Shown: positions 35,006-46,539 of the stretch, piece by piece | Position numbering within the stretch: position 1 is the stretch's first letter | How the letters are laid out: the number at the start of each line of letters is the position of its first letter | NCBI RefSeq assembly: GCF_017591425.1 | Contig: NW_024465751.1 | Coordinates: 3,038,001-3,102,000, forward strand | Direction: 5' to 3' | DNA from: Ochotona curzoniae | Taxonomy: Eukaryota; Chordata; Mammalia; Lagomorpha; Ochotonidae | DNA: 64,000 nucleotides | Notes under the pieces: model-generated | What the model was told of the DNA's origin: nothing | Databases searched by the model: none | Seen by the model: only the letters and a program-made list of their open reading frames with translations | Position numbers and translations under genes: made by a program

Positions 35006-36509
35006 TGAAAAAGTGTGACATTCTGCAGTAGCATCTAAAACAAATAAGAAAATATCTCATCACTTTAGGACAATGCACATTTCACCCTGAATTCCCTCAC
35101 TGGATCCTACTTTTCTTCAGCTTTCTGCTACTCTTGACGTTTTTGCCTGAAACCATGATTATGGGGTTTAAAAGTCTTTTGGACCAAACAGCCAGTGTTA
35201 TTCTATTTACTGATCTTAGAATGTCTCTCTTGTTTTTGCATTTTTGTTTGGAATCAGCTCTGACTTCCCTGGCAATGCCCCACTAACATCACAGCTGGTG
35301 TCTCTGGTCTGAAATTCTAATATTGGTGTAACACAGCCTCCAACTTGCCAGATTTTATTTGACCTTGGCAATGGACTGCCAGACATCAGCTGTTGGTCCA
35401 GTCATCTCCAGGCCTTTCAGTCCAATCATTTATTTCTTTCCACATGATGGGTTCCAACCAATTTTCAGCCAGTTCTCAGCAGGATAGCAGTAGATACTCA
35501 GCCCCAGAATCTCAACGAATGATTCCTTTAACCAATTTCACTGCTGAAAACAGGGTAGCCATTTAACTTGTGGTGAATTCAAGTGCCTATTAAAATTATA
35601 ACTTTTTACTACTCATTTGTTACCAGCTAGATTCATACAAATGAATGCAGCTCAAGAATTTGTCACAGTTCACTTACATCCTCTTACTAACATGCACCAA
35701 CTCACTTTTGTCTATTCATGTAAGATCACTAAACACATAATGAAGGGCTTTTTTGTTTTGTTTTGTTTTTTGCTAAGATATTTTCATGTCTCAGGGCAAC
35801 TGGATCAAATTCTACTTCCCATTACTATGTTTTCAGGTACAAACTTGTTGATAACACAGATCTACACATGTGTTAATTTTCTTCGCTGATTTTTGACATT
35901 AACTTGGAGCAAACTTCGGTTGACCAAGGCTCTCTAGGAGCTGTGATTAGTCTTACAGGTATTGCTTAACTTTTCCCTTTCTCTTATGTCTTCCCAAAGG
36001 GCTAATGCTACTGTATGTTACTTAACATCCCTGAATCAAATTTCCCCCCGTTTCCTACTAAGGATATAACTAAGGACCCAGAACATCCAACATAGGAACT
36101 CAAGTTAGTTGTGACATATATTTTGTTATCAGCATTGTTCAAGCACTTTTTGAAACTTTATTTTCCTACCAGTAAAAGTGAGATGTTTAAAACTGAGAAT
36201 CTCTCACAGTCCTGTTGGCTTTTAATTCCTAAGTTGCATTTTCAATTTTATTGGTTAGATGTGTTATTCAACTCCTACTTTGTGTTCTCCCAGAGGTTTT
36301 AGACTCAAATGAGTGACAGGGAAATATTTATGGTACAAGACATACTGAGCTAATAGTCTTACCTCTCTGAACAGTGTTTATTTGATTTTATTGTTTATTT
36401 ACTGAGTATTATTTAGAAGTTTTTGTGTATACATGCTTTATTTTAAAATCAATTTGAATAAAAATAGAAATAAGCTGAACTGTCAACTAATTCTCTGAAG
36501 ATGTCAAAA
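35006..36509. other. no gene recognised
   Basis: No assignable repeat apart from a GTTTT run at about 35750-35770. Short frames have no domain. Confidence 0.4.
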
Positions 36510-36887
36510 GATTGATAAGTTTCAAGCCAACATAATAAAGGGAAATCAGAAACAACCAATCAAAAATGAAAGAAGTATCAGTTGCAGACATACTGTGGAC
36601 ATTGGAAAGGACAGTAAAGTAAAAATTAGAGGATGCTCAGGCCCACAGATTTGCTAAGTTGGTGTGAAGCACCAGTTCCCTGAAAAACACAACTATCTGA
36701 ATTCACAGGATAAATGGATAATTTGGATCAGCCTGCATTAATTAAAGAAATTAAATAATTCATGTCATTCAAAACAAAAACCTAGGCCAGGGTTTTATTG
36801 GTGAATTCTACCAAATATTTAAAGAAGAAATGCTTACAGTTATTTAGTAAGCTTCTCTGTAATCTCCTTGAAAACACAGAAAGACGG

Positions 36888-37168
36888 ATGAATCTTGTGG
36901 CATAATAGTGAAGCATCACCTAGAACACCCCAACCCATGGTTGAGATGCCTGACTTCAGTGCAGACCCTGCTTCCTACTAATGCACACTTAAATTCCTGC
37001 CCCCACTATGGAGGACTGAACCGAGTTCCTGGCTGCTGACTTGTGTCTAGCCCAACTGAACTGAGCTGACTGATGGGGGTAAGCCATTGGATGGAAGATC
37101 TTATTCTCTGTGTCTGTTTGCTCTCTCTCTTTCTCTGTTGCTCTGCTTTTCAAATAAATAAATAAAAG
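36888..37168 (+). mobile_element. CSINE inside L1 ORF2, older copy
   Basis: TGGCATAATAGTGAAGCATC, GACTTCAGTGCAGACC, TTCCTGGCTGCTGACTTG, ATTGGATGGAAGATC, a CT-rich block and CTTTTCAAATAAATAAATAAAA. L1 ORF2 text continues on both sides. Confidence 0.8.
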
Positions 37169-38011
37169 GAATAAACAGGAACAGATACTCCCTAAGTTAT
37201 TCCAAATCCTGAGTGTTAATATCAAAATGATAATGTCAAACCACAAGCAAGTAAGATTTATTCTAGATATGCATACCTGCTCATACATTGACAAGTCACT
37301 TAATAGAATCATCACACTAGTAGGATATAAGCAAACAGCACTTTATCAATTGATGCAGAGAAAGCACTTAATAAATTCAATAGCTACTCATCAAAATATT
37401 CAGAAGACATGATAAATATCTGTATTATACCTGCATTAACACAATAAGAAAAACTGAGAAATTCCATGCTTTCTCCCTAAAGTAGGTGATTAAACAAGGA
37501 GCCTGCTTTTATCATCCTTACTCAACATTGCACTAGAAATTTGATTTAGTAAAAAAAAAAAGATTAGGAAGGCGAAAATAAAACTTGTTTTAATTTGAAG
37601 GTGATGTATTGTCTGTGTAAGAATCTAAAAGAATTGAAAAACATGTAGAACTAAGCTTCTACAGCAATAAAAGAACATGAAAGATTAATTTTAAAAGAAT
37701 CAGTTGATTTCATACAGGCCAACAGACAGTTGGGATTTCATACTGAAAAGCATACCATTTGCCACATTATCAAAAAATGAAATAATAAGTATAACTCTAA
37801 CAAACTATGTAATTTATGTATGGCAACATAGAGTGCTCTGATGAAAATCTTGTATAAGTAAAGAAATAAAATAATGGAGACATGACTTAGTGCTTATTGA
37901 TTCTAAAGACTTCATGAAGATGTCAGCCCATCACAACTGATTCGTAGATTCAATACCGTCTTAACCAAATTTTAGGATCAAATTGCCATCTGCAAACAAC
38001 ATTGTGATTTA

Positions 38012-38308
38012 ATGAGTCAAGCTCCACCTGTTATGCTTGCATGCTATTGGGGCACATCTGATATGTCCTTGCTGTTCTAATTCTAATCAAGCTCACTGCT
38101 AATGGTTTGTGGAAAGAAGTGAAAGATGGCTTGAGTGTCTGGACCCTGCCACACACACACACAGGGGAGACATGGATGAAATTCCTGACATTTGGCCTAT
38201 GCTTGGCCCATCTCTGGCTGTTGCGGCCATCTGGGGGGTGAACCAGTTGAGGGAAGATCTCTTTATCTCTCCCTCTATTTCTTTAACTTTAGTTTTCAAA
38301 TAAATTTA
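38012..38308 (+). mobile_element. CSINE inside L1 ORF2
   Basis: GTCAAGCTCCACCTGTTATG, ATGGCTTGAGTGTCTGGACC, CTCTGGCTGTTGCGGCC, GGGGGGTGAACCAGTTGAGG and TTTTCAAATAAATTTATG. A short CA run (38149-38162) replaces part of the middle. Confidence 0.8.
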
Positions 38309-38323
38309 TGAAAATCAGATTTT
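38309..38323. repeat. outer direct repeat of a composite insertion, left
   Basis: GAAAATCAGATTTTT here and GAAAATCAGATTTCT at 39276-39290 match at 14 of 15 positions. They bracket the L1-type 3' end plus CSINE between them. Confidence 0.75.
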
Positions 38324-38937
38324 TAATTGTCTAGATTTTTATTTCTTTTTCAGTTATTATGGTCTGCCTTGATTATACGTGCACACCCACATTATTTTCA
38401 ACAAGATATACATTTTTTAGCATGAAAGGGCACCTAAGAATCCTGTTCCTTCTATTCACTGAAAATAATATCTGTAAAATCTCATCCAAAAATTCTTATC
38501 TTTTTTATTTATTTTATTTTGTTTACAATCTTTACATAATTAGGGTAACAAGGTTCAAGTGCTACAGGAAGATGGGTAAGACAGTTCTGTATTGTTTCCT
38601 TAATATATCTGATGTAAAAGGAGATTTTAAGGGAGAAGTCCCACCCTTGTTTCCCATCCGTCCCCGGTCCCTGATGTGGGGCATGCTCCAAGGGTCTTGC
38701 TCAAGTGGTTTTGATAGTTCAACAGTTCTGAATTGCTGCCAAACTTGCCACTCCAAGCACGATGAGGTTGTTGAAGAATCCACTGATTGACATAGTCCAA
38801 CATAGTCTCCATTTGCCCAGTTTTTAACTACCAACATATAGCTGAAGTGGTTGATTGACTTGTTCTGTCCTCTGTCTTCTCATGGTTAGAGTTCTGAGTC
38901 TGGAAGCTCAATTGGGGGGAATCCCCAAAGAAACTTT
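38324..38937 (-). mobile_element. LINE-1-type 3' end, same family as 11968-13200, with extra 3' sequence
   Basis: From about 38498 to 38937 the text matches the left part of the 11968-13200 element (TTTTGATAGTTCAACAGTTC, GAATTGCTGCCAAAC, CAAAGAAACTT). The T-rich edge at about 38500-38522 is its poly(A) end. Between that and the outer repeat lies about 175 bp that ends in a second T-rich tract (38324-38352), as expected if a downstream poly(A) signal had been used. The C-rich block at 38640-38672 can form a quadruplex on the minus strand. Confidence 0.6.
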
Positions 38938-39275
38938 TAAAAAAATATTTATTTATTTTTGTTAGAAAGTCAGAAATACAGAGAGGAGGAGAGATAAAAA
39001 GGAAGATCTTCCGTCTCATGATTCACTCCCCAAGTGACCGTAGCAGCCAGTGCTATGCCGATCCAGAGCCAGGAGCCAGGAGCCAGGAACATCCTCCAGG
39101 TCTCCCACATGGGGGCAGGATCCCAAAGCATTGGGCCATGCTCCACTGCTTTCCCAGGCCACAAGCAGGGAGCTGGATGGGAAGTGGAGCTGCTGGGATT
39201 AGAACCAGCGCCCATATGGGTTCCCAGCGCATTTAAGGCAAGGACTTTAGCTGCTAGGCCAAGCTGCCAGGCCCA
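38938..39275 (-). mobile_element. CSINE, full length, next to the L1-type 3' end
   Basis: AAATATTTATTTATTTTTG tail, GTCAGAAATACAGAGAGG, GGAAGATCTTCCGTCTC, a triplicated GCCAGGA heptamer at about 39066-39088, CAAGCAGGGAGCTGGATGGG and a head ending GCTGCCAGGCCC. Confidence 0.92.
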
Positions 39276-39702
39276 GAAAATCAGATTTCTATGTGAAAAT
39301 GGGTGCTAAACCTTATGGAATGTTAAAATACCTAAAAGGCCACAATGATAGCACAAGAAAAATTGGAAGATTCACACTAATTGAATTTAAGGCTTACTAA
39401 ACATACAGTGTTGAAAATAGCATTTTTGAAAGTGCGTATACGTTGATCAATGGAACAGAGGATAAAATTCAAATATAAATCTAGATAATTATGTAAAATA
39501 GTATTTGACAAAGCCTCTAAGGCAAGTCATTGATAAATGATAGTGGACCAGGTGACTGTCCACACTCAGTAAAATATATGCAGCACATTCTACCTAAAAA
39601 CGAACTCAAAATATATTATAAACCTAAATGTAAATATTTAAAACTTCTCAAAGAAAATACAGGTGAAAATCTGGGTATTTTTGGCATTGATGATGGAATT
39701 TT

Positions 39703-40012
39703 TTTTTTTTTTCATTGGAAAGGCAGATATACAGAGAGGAGAGACAGAGAGGAAGATCTTCCGTCCGATGATTCACTCCCCAAGTGAGCGCAACGGGCCG
39801 ATACTATGCAGATCCGAAGCCAGGAGCCTCTTCCGGGTCTCCCACGCGGGTGCAGGTTCCCAAAGCTTTGGGCCGTCCTCAACTGCTTTCCCGGGCCACA
39901 GGCAGGGAGCTGGAAGGGAAGCGGGGCTGCTGGGATTAGAACCGGCGCCCATATGGGATCCCGGGCGTGCAAGGCGAGGACCTTTAACCACTTGCGCCAC
40001 CGCGCCGGGCCC
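39703..40012 (-). mobile_element. CSINE, very young copy with perfect TSD
   Basis: The closest copy to a family consensus in the window: GGAAGATCTTCCGTCC, CACTCCCCAAGTGAGCG, CTTCCGGGTCTCCCACGCGG, CCCGGGCCACAGGC, ACCGGCGCCCATATGGGATC and CACCGCGCCGGGCCC. Many CpG sites are intact, which points to a recent insertion. TGATGATGGAATTTT flanks it at 39688-39702 and 40013-40027. On the minus strand the head keeps a TGGCGCAAGTGG A-box and a GGTTCTAATCC B-box-like motif. Confidence 0.97.
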
Positions 40013-40095
40013 TGATGATGGAATTTTATGTACAGTGTTATCTGTGAAAGAAAAAAATATCCTGAATATTGAATTTCCTTAAAACTATGTATTTG

Positions 40096-41169
40096 ACTAT
40101 TTGATCTTTATCCATCTAGTTTTTTTCCTTTAGGAATTAAGAATTTTCATTAATATATTGTATTGGAGAAGATGGGTGAGCACCAATTTCTAGAATCCCA
40201 TCAATCACACAACCCATTTATTGAGACATTTATAAGTATTAACAGCTTGTCATAGTCTACAGACAAGTGTGAAGGAGGTGTTATTGCACTGGGTGTGAGA
40301 TTCAGATGTGACACTTATTCTCTATCATACTTTTTCCTGATTTCCAAAATCACAGATACCTTGGTTCTTAACCTTGGTGCAGTGTAAGATGGAATTTTTC
40401 TGCCATTTCCCAGTACCTTTCGTTTTGCAGCTGCTTCTGACTAGGGTGATTAAAAATTATTAGAAAATACACAATGATGCTTTTAACAATATTTCTGAGT
40501 AAAAGCATCTTGCATGAGCTCATATAATTAGCAAGGATGTTCTTCCCCACTCTTGCTCCCTCTAAATCAGAGTATCACCATCCTAACTTCTACTGTGCTA
40601 CCTGTCAAAGGTGACCTTCGCATTGGTAGAAGTAACTCTCAAAAATAGCAGATGAACTAGCATCCAAAGTTCCCCAAAATGGCAAAATGATCTTTAATCC
40701 ATATCTTGTAAGCAGTCTGGTGATTGGAGACATTGATGCCCAATTTGCAGTCTGTGTGAACTCTGGAACACTTTTACGGCATGAGATGGTGCTAGATCAC
40801 GTTCCTGACACCAGCAGAGGGAGATTCTAGAAGACCTATGCATGCTTTAACCTACAGGAAACACTGCCAATTGAGTTTATGAATCCTCAAACTGCTTTTA
40901 TGAGGCATTACTATATGTACGTTTCCTGGTACATTTTTGAGGAAGAACAGAACAACAAGATAAACCACTTTTCTCAATATTGAGGCATACAATAAAGCTA
41001 TGGGGATAAACACATGATGGCAAAGTACAGAAATATTCAAACAGATCAGTTTATCAGTTAAATTACCAGCAAGTAATAAATTCCAGTAATGAATTAAAAT
41101 GTAAGTTAGCATATTAAATGCAGTAAAAGTCTAATTTCATGAATTATCATGAAATGGAAATTGAATATT
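40096..41169. other. no gene recognised
   Basis: AT-rich unique sequence with no exon or assignable repeat. Confidence 0.4.
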
Positions 41170-41310
41170 ATCTGGATAACACACATTTCAATGTATCCAT
41201 TTATTAATTGCTGGACATTTAGGTGGCCTCCATGTTTTTTAACTATAGTGGAGGACATGCTTTCCATGCAAGCCACTATATACTCACTAGGATGTAGAAT
41301 GTAGAATGTA
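41170..41310 (-). mobile_element. LINE-1 fragment, antisense
   Basis: AATGTATCCATTTATTAATTG followed by CTGGACATTTAGGTGGCC and TCCATG matches the antisense L1 phrase (TATCCATTCATCTGTTGATGG, then ACACTTAGGTTGCTTCC). Confidence 0.6.
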
Positions 41311-41324
41311 CAGGAATATAACAA

Positions 41325-41760
41325 ATATCAGTGAGGGTGTGGGGAAAATGGAATCCTGACTAGATTGCTGGTGGGACTATTAGATGGAGCAGCCATGGTA
41401 GACTACAGCATGGTGGCTTCTCATTGAGTATAGGATTATCAATGAGGCAGCAATTCAGTTACGTATATAAACAAAAGCATAGAAAAGCTCATGTTCAAAC
41501 CAAGAATGAATAGCAGGAACTGATGAATTGATCAATAAGACCGCATTATTTTCAAACAATGGAATATTATTTAGCCATAGAAAGCAAAAATGATTTACAC
41601 ATGTCATAACACGGATCATATTGCCAATATTATGCTATGTGAAAGAAGTCAGACACAAAAGTCGTCATCTGTCTGATTTCCTTTCCATGGCAGATACACA
41701 ACAAACAAATCCTCGTAAAAATTGCAACAGATCAAAGACTTTTGTCTCAGTTAAAAAGTT
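41325..41760 (+). mobile_element. LINE-1 ORF2 C-terminus/3' UTR, sense
   Basis: GAGGGTGTGGGGAAAATGGAA, TTGCTGGTGGGACTATTAG, AATGGAATATTATTTAGCC and TATGTGAAAGAAGTCAGACAC are the sense L1 order. No frame remains. It faces the antisense fragment at 41170-41310. Confidence 0.75.
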
Positions 41761-41964
41761 GAGAAAATCCTCCAGTGTTTTCCTTTTACACAATTAGTGT
41801 AGTGGTCAGTCCTTTACATGGGGAAATAGGAAGCTTACTTGGTAACAGAATGATCTCTGTCAAATATGGCTCATGAACATTTGATAATTACCAACCTCTT
41901 GACACTGTGTAGTAGCCTTATAGTCACCGAGGTTAAAGAAGTGTGTGATTTAAAAAAAAAATGA

Positions 41965-42145
41965 CTGAGTTCTGAGAACGTGCTTACATGCCTCCCACCC
42001 TGGCATAGAGTCCTGGCTTCAGCCTGGCTCAACTTGGGTCTTTGCAGCCGTTTGGAGAATGAACCAGCAGATGGAAGGTCTCTGTGTGCATCTCTTTCTA
42101 TTTGTTTTTATCTCTGCTCTTCAAATAGGTAAAATAATTTTTAAA
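41965..42145 (+). mobile_element. CSINE, 5'-truncated, older
   Basis: AGAGTCCTGGCTTCAGCCTG, GCAGCCGTTTGGAGAATGAAC, CAGCAGATGGAAGGTC and CTCTTCAAATAGGTAAAATA. The 5' half is missing. Confidence 0.75.
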
Positions 42146-43529
42146 AGAGGGCAAAAATCTGCCTATTCCTGCAAGGATTATTGAGAGGACTTTGATAAGA
42201 CAATGTGTGAGGTGCTCTTACTTCAGTGCCTAAAGAGCATGGTAAGTGTATGTCAGAAAATAGGGCTCCTGGAAAGAAGCTTATTTCCTGGGGAATATAC
42301 ATAAGCAAAAAAGCCACTTTTCAATAAATTCCCCCAAATTACTAAAAAGGACAACATGTTTGCTACTGAAGTCAAGTGCGAATTATTTTACTTCATTAAC
42401 TATTTTTGCCATCAATCAAGGAGGCTCATTTTCATGTTTTGAAGCACTTAAAACAGCTTCCTGTAGTCAAACTTTTTACATTTCTTTAGTCAATAGTTCC
42501 ATGTGTTCATCAATTCAAAAACAATTAGTTAGCACCATTGTCTTACAGATAGAAGCAGTTGCCATTAGTCTGCCTTCTTGGCACCCACTCATTTGGCCTT
42601 TCCTTTCTTGTCTGAATAATAAAGAACAGAAAGCGATTTAGAATCACACAGTCCCGGACGTGGGCTGTTCTTTGTGAGCAGTCCTGGGTATAATCTTTAT
42701 TCCCATCATAGGAATTTGCTATATACTGCCTTGACGAAGCACTTGTTCCTTCCAGGAATCCTGAGAAACATTTCCACTTCAATAGAGGACAAAGTCTATT
42801 GTGCAGTTCCTATTTCTATTGTGTTTTCCCTCTTTTGAACAAATTCTGTGCTTGTATAACCTGGTTCATTGGTTCTCAATTAGGTTTCACTCTAATTCAT
42901 TGTCTCTGTAGTGATCAAAATGTAAGCTATAATCGGAAAAATCCAGATGACTTTATTTGCCTCTTTCTGTGAGACTGTGTGAGCAGAAGACTTTGGTTCC
43001 CTGAGCTTGTTTCCTCAACAAGAATGGGAGAGGAGAAGAGAGGCCCTGTGGCATGTTGGAATGAGCTGAATTATATTAACATGCGAATCAGTGGATTGAG
43101 TAAAGCAAGCAATAGCTCGCTGCAATATGGATTGGTCTCAACCAGTCTATTAGAAGACTGACAACAGAGATCAAGGAAAAGAAAATTTGCTTTTATAGGC
43201 CTTAAGCTTAGACAAGGGTCTTGTCCAGCCTTTGGATTCACAGTAGAGTACAGAAGTGATTGCTGCTTCTTCGGCCATCAGATTTGATTTAGGATAATGC
43301 CACTGGTTCCCTTGCATGTCTGGATTTCAGACCACGCGTTTCATCCTCCGCAACAAATGTGTTTGTGTGCATATGGTGAATGTGTGTATGGGTGTATGTG
43401 TGTGTATTTATGGATGTGTGTATTATGTGTGTGTGTATATGTCTTCTGTCTTGTAGTTGGCGTTTGGGGTTCACATTTTTAAGGACCTGAAAAAATAAAA
43501 TGATCAATATTTACATTTGTTATTCTCAG
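42146..43529. other. no gene recognised; GT-rich stretch
   Basis: Unique sequence. An imperfect GT/GTAT stretch lies at about 43360-43442 (for example ATGTGTGTGTATTTATGG). Confidence 0.4.
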
Positions 43530-43700
43530 CTCAGTTATCCATTTAAGTACTTAACTTATGCTGGGCACTGCAGTAGGCACTAGGCATGCCACATGTAGGC
43601 AAAACCAGAAAGAGTACATGGCATGAGAAAGGCACCGATCACAGTAAGGCATGTCTGCTATCAGGAGATTTAGCAAAAGCTCTACTGACTATCAGCATTT
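43530..43700 (-). mobile_element. L2 fragment, antisense
   Basis: AAGTACTTAACTTATGCTGG followed by GCACTGCAGTAGGCACTAGG resembles antisense L2 (TTTATTGAGCACCTACTATG, then GGCACTGTGCTAGGCAC). Confidence 0.5.
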
Positions 43701-43909
43701 CTAACTGCCACTGGCACACTCACTTCTCTTTGACAGATTACATGTGTTATGAATATAAACATTTATTGATTGGATAAGGGAAAATGTGAGTAGCAGAGGG
43801 TACGTAGAATTTCACAGTAGTTCATTTTAACAATTTGGCTACAGCAGGTTCTGCTTATTTTCTTCTATTGAAAAATATACTTTGATGGGATTCTACGTTA
43901 GCACTGTGT

Positions 43910-43995
43910 TGACTTTTTATTGAACAGCTACTGCAGACCAGAGACCATACACCAAGTAGAAGGTTGAGGAGGAGCTAAAGCTGAGAAGACAGTCA
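43910..43995 (-). mobile_element. possible L2 fragment, antisense
   Basis: TTTTTATTGAACAGCTACTGC followed by AGACCATACACCAAG has the L2 antisense layout. The match is short. Confidence 0.35.
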
Positions 43996-45214
43996 CCAAG
44001 AAGTCTTGTGCAATTCAGAGCCGCATCTGTCTACCTTAGTGAATTACTGACTTAGATTTAATTTATAAGAAAAATCCAATCAAAGCAGTGAGAAGTACTT
44101 TGAAAATCCCTCAGGGTTCATAATTAGTTTTGCATGTAACCTCATGACATAGGAAGCACAAATTTTTAATAATGTTTAATTATTAATTTTTACATTTCTC
44201 TTTAATGAACTATTCTAAGCAGCACTCTAAGGGAATTTCTCTAGCTTTTAGTAAACTGTCCCTTGTACTCAGTGTATGAGATAGAAGAGGTAAGGCATAA
44301 GAGAGCTGGTTAAGCTGAACTTTGAGATTTTATTGCCCATGTAGCACGTTCTAAGACATAGAGGAGACAGAAAATGTCCTGGCTGATGTTGACTTAAAGA
44401 GAAAGGCTTTTAAAAGCAAGCGTTTATTTTTACATTGGTATTATAATCCTCATGCGTCCTGTGATCATCCCTCTCCTGTCACCAGTCATTACTCTGTCAC
44501 CGCACCTTGATCCTCTCACATCTAAGACAGAATAGATGGAAGAAAAAATAGCGATTGGGCCTGATACTAGTCTGTCGGTTTTTATTCTGAGATGTTTATC
44601 TTTCTGTATCCTTGCATTGTCACCCATTTATCAGTAAATACTAACTTTAGCCAGATTTAAATGGGTCTGTTTAGCTAAAATAGATTTGAACGTCTTTTGG
44701 AAATGCTAGTTGCACTCACAGCTTGATATAAGAGGACATAAGTAAATATCCAGGATTTATACATTTTTTGGGGAATTTTTCTCTGGGTTGGTTTCAACCT
44801 AAGTTTAGTTTATCTTATAGTCCAAAAGCTTCTTCCAAAATTTACTCAAGGCTATACCTTAATATTCAAAGGAAAAATGATTATTACAACATTTTTTCCA
44901 TTTAAAACTTTCTGTGATATTTTGCTGGCTTGGTCACTTGTTCTTTTCTAGTCCATCTTTGTGGTCAAAGAAAAGGACCACACCGAGAGGGTTAGCCTAA
45001 TTTCACATGATGCTAGAAGCAGATTCAAAGGGGTGATGTGACTCTTAAGATCACAAGCCTGGTAAGCAGGTAGGGACGATCTGAAGTAATGTTGAAGTTA
45101 GAATAACCTATACTTTCAACACCCTTTTTAATGTATCTGCTAAAATTGGAATTTGACTCTGTAATTGGTCTAGTTTTCTCTCTTTAATCCTGGTCACATT
45201 CTTTGGTTGAGTAA
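43996..45214. other. no gene recognised
   Basis: Unique sequence without an assignable repeat or exon. Confidence 0.4.
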
Positions 45215-45350
45215 TTCTAAAGCAAGTCGTCCATCCTCTGTCAGCCTCAATTTGCTAACAGGGTCTATCTCTCAAAGCTGCTACACATCACACTGCCAGA
45301 ACGACTTGTGTACTTCAGAGTGCTGCACACATATGATATACTGTTATGTT
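45215..45350 (+). mobile_element. MIR fragment
   Basis: GCAAGTCGTCCATCCTCTG, TCAGCCTCAATTTGCTAAC and AGAGTGCTGCACACATATG follow the sense MIR order (GCAAGTTACTTAACCTCTCTG, then CCTCAGTTTCCTCATC). Confidence 0.55.
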
Positions 45351-45394
45351 AATGGGAGTGTTTGACAGTTGAACAGTTGCTCTGGTTCATACTT

Positions 45395-45515
45395 GAATAC
45401 CAGCTTCGTGAGAACAAGGGTTAAGTCTATCTTGGGAAATTGCTTTTGATCACAGAACACAATTTTAGGTATTTATTATGGTGCCCATGAAGAATTTATT
45501 GAATGAATCATTTAG
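45395..45515 (+). mobile_element. L2 3' end fragment
   Basis: ACCAGCTTCGTGAGAACAAGG and GAATTTATTGAATGAATC match the sense L2 end (AGCTCCATGAGGGCAGGGAC, then the TTTGTTGAATGAATG end). Confidence 0.45.
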
Positions 45516-46339
45516 TCATATGTTTGGCTGAGATTTAGATGACTAGTGCCTTCAGATATCATGAAATTTCTAGGTATGCACTCAAATAACAAAGTGGTGG
45601 AGGGACTGTGAGAGGTGGTTACATTGCCCAGAAACTTACATAAGATCTATGTACAAAAGAATTGTGATATGTAGTTCAGCAGTGACTGAATACATAAAAC
45701 CTATCCAAGATACTAAATAACAAAGTCAAGCTATTAAAACAATGACTTAAATTCAGCTGTCTGTGAATTGGGTTCAATTGATAAATATTGTGAAGGTTAA
45801 AGCTTATAAAAATCTGAGCAGTATCAAAACAAACAACAAATTAAATGCTTTCACATCCTTAGGAAACCTCATGTAGTCCCAAATTGTTTATTTATATGCG
45901 CTTAAACTCACTCTGACAGATCTTGCTGTGATTTAGGAAGATATGACTAAATGTATAGTACAATGCCACCAGTATACAGTATCCATTGTGTGGAGTCTGA
46001 GGAACCAAGCCCTTTATCATTAAAGTCACTGTAGCACTTAAGGAAGTTGAATTTAGAACCTACCCAACCAGAGATAAGATGAGTATAAAGCATAAATGCA
46101 CACAGAAGTGAGTAAGAGGCACGGAAAGTTAAGGAGCGATGGAACGTGCAGATCAGAGTTCTGGGTAAAGGAATTGTAAAGGAATATCCGTGTACTCTCA
46201 GCATCCATTTTCAAATGGGACAGAATTAGTGTGGATTTGCTGGGCTTTTAAGGACCAGTTTCTGTAATTCCGCTTCAGTGACTGACCTTATACCTCGTTC
46301 CACCTTAGAGTCATAGTCAGACCGTACTGGTTCTGCTTT
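45516..46339. other. no gene recognised
   Basis: Unique AT-rich sequence. Two frames near 45947-46204 have no recognisable domain. Confidence 0.4.
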
Positions 46340-46510
46340 CCAGACAAACTGTCACCTTAGGCGAATCCTGCAGCTGCAGTGTGCCTCTGTTTTCTCATAT
46401 AGAGTCCAGGAGATCAGTTGGTTACCGTGAGGGTCAGGTGAAGGAAGCGAAGCCCTGTGACTCACACACACGAAGCACTCAACAGCATTGCCTGGGATTC
46501 TTTATGGTAT
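46340..46510 (+). mobile_element. possible MIR fragment
   Basis: GTGCCTCTGTTTTCTCATATAG, TTACCGTGAGGGTCAGGTG and GAAGCACTCAACAGCATTGCC follow the sense MIR core to 3' order. Confidence 0.45.
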
Positions 46511-46539
46511 GCTGCTGACTTTTCATGCTTAAAAAAAGT

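Larger units (their letters stand above)
36510..40095 (+). pseudogene. LINE-1 ORF2 remnant, broken by later insertions
   Basis: Sense L1 ORF2 text appears in the right order: TTTTATTGGTGAATTCTACC, ATTTATTCTAGATATGCAT, TTGATGCAGAGAAAGCACTT (the conserved DAEKAFD-type segment), GATTCGTAGATTCAATACC, TTGATCAATGGAACAGAGG and TAAACCTAAATGTAAATATT. ORF2 encodes endonuclease and reverse transcriptase; here only the RT and C-terminal parts remain. Frames are destroyed, and the segment corresponding to the catalytic YADD box appears as TTTGAAGGTGATGTATTG, so activity is lost. Insertions at 36888, 38012, 38324-39275 and 39703 split it. Confidence 0.8.

Noticed and set aside
38359..38790. 143-codon plus-strand ORF
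   Set aside because: It runs antisense through an L1-type 3' end and its extra 3' sequence, so it is a chance frame in a retroposon.
39663..40082. 139-codon plus-strand ORF and several overlapping frames
   Set aside because: They are translations of the antisense strand of a young CpG-rich CSINE.
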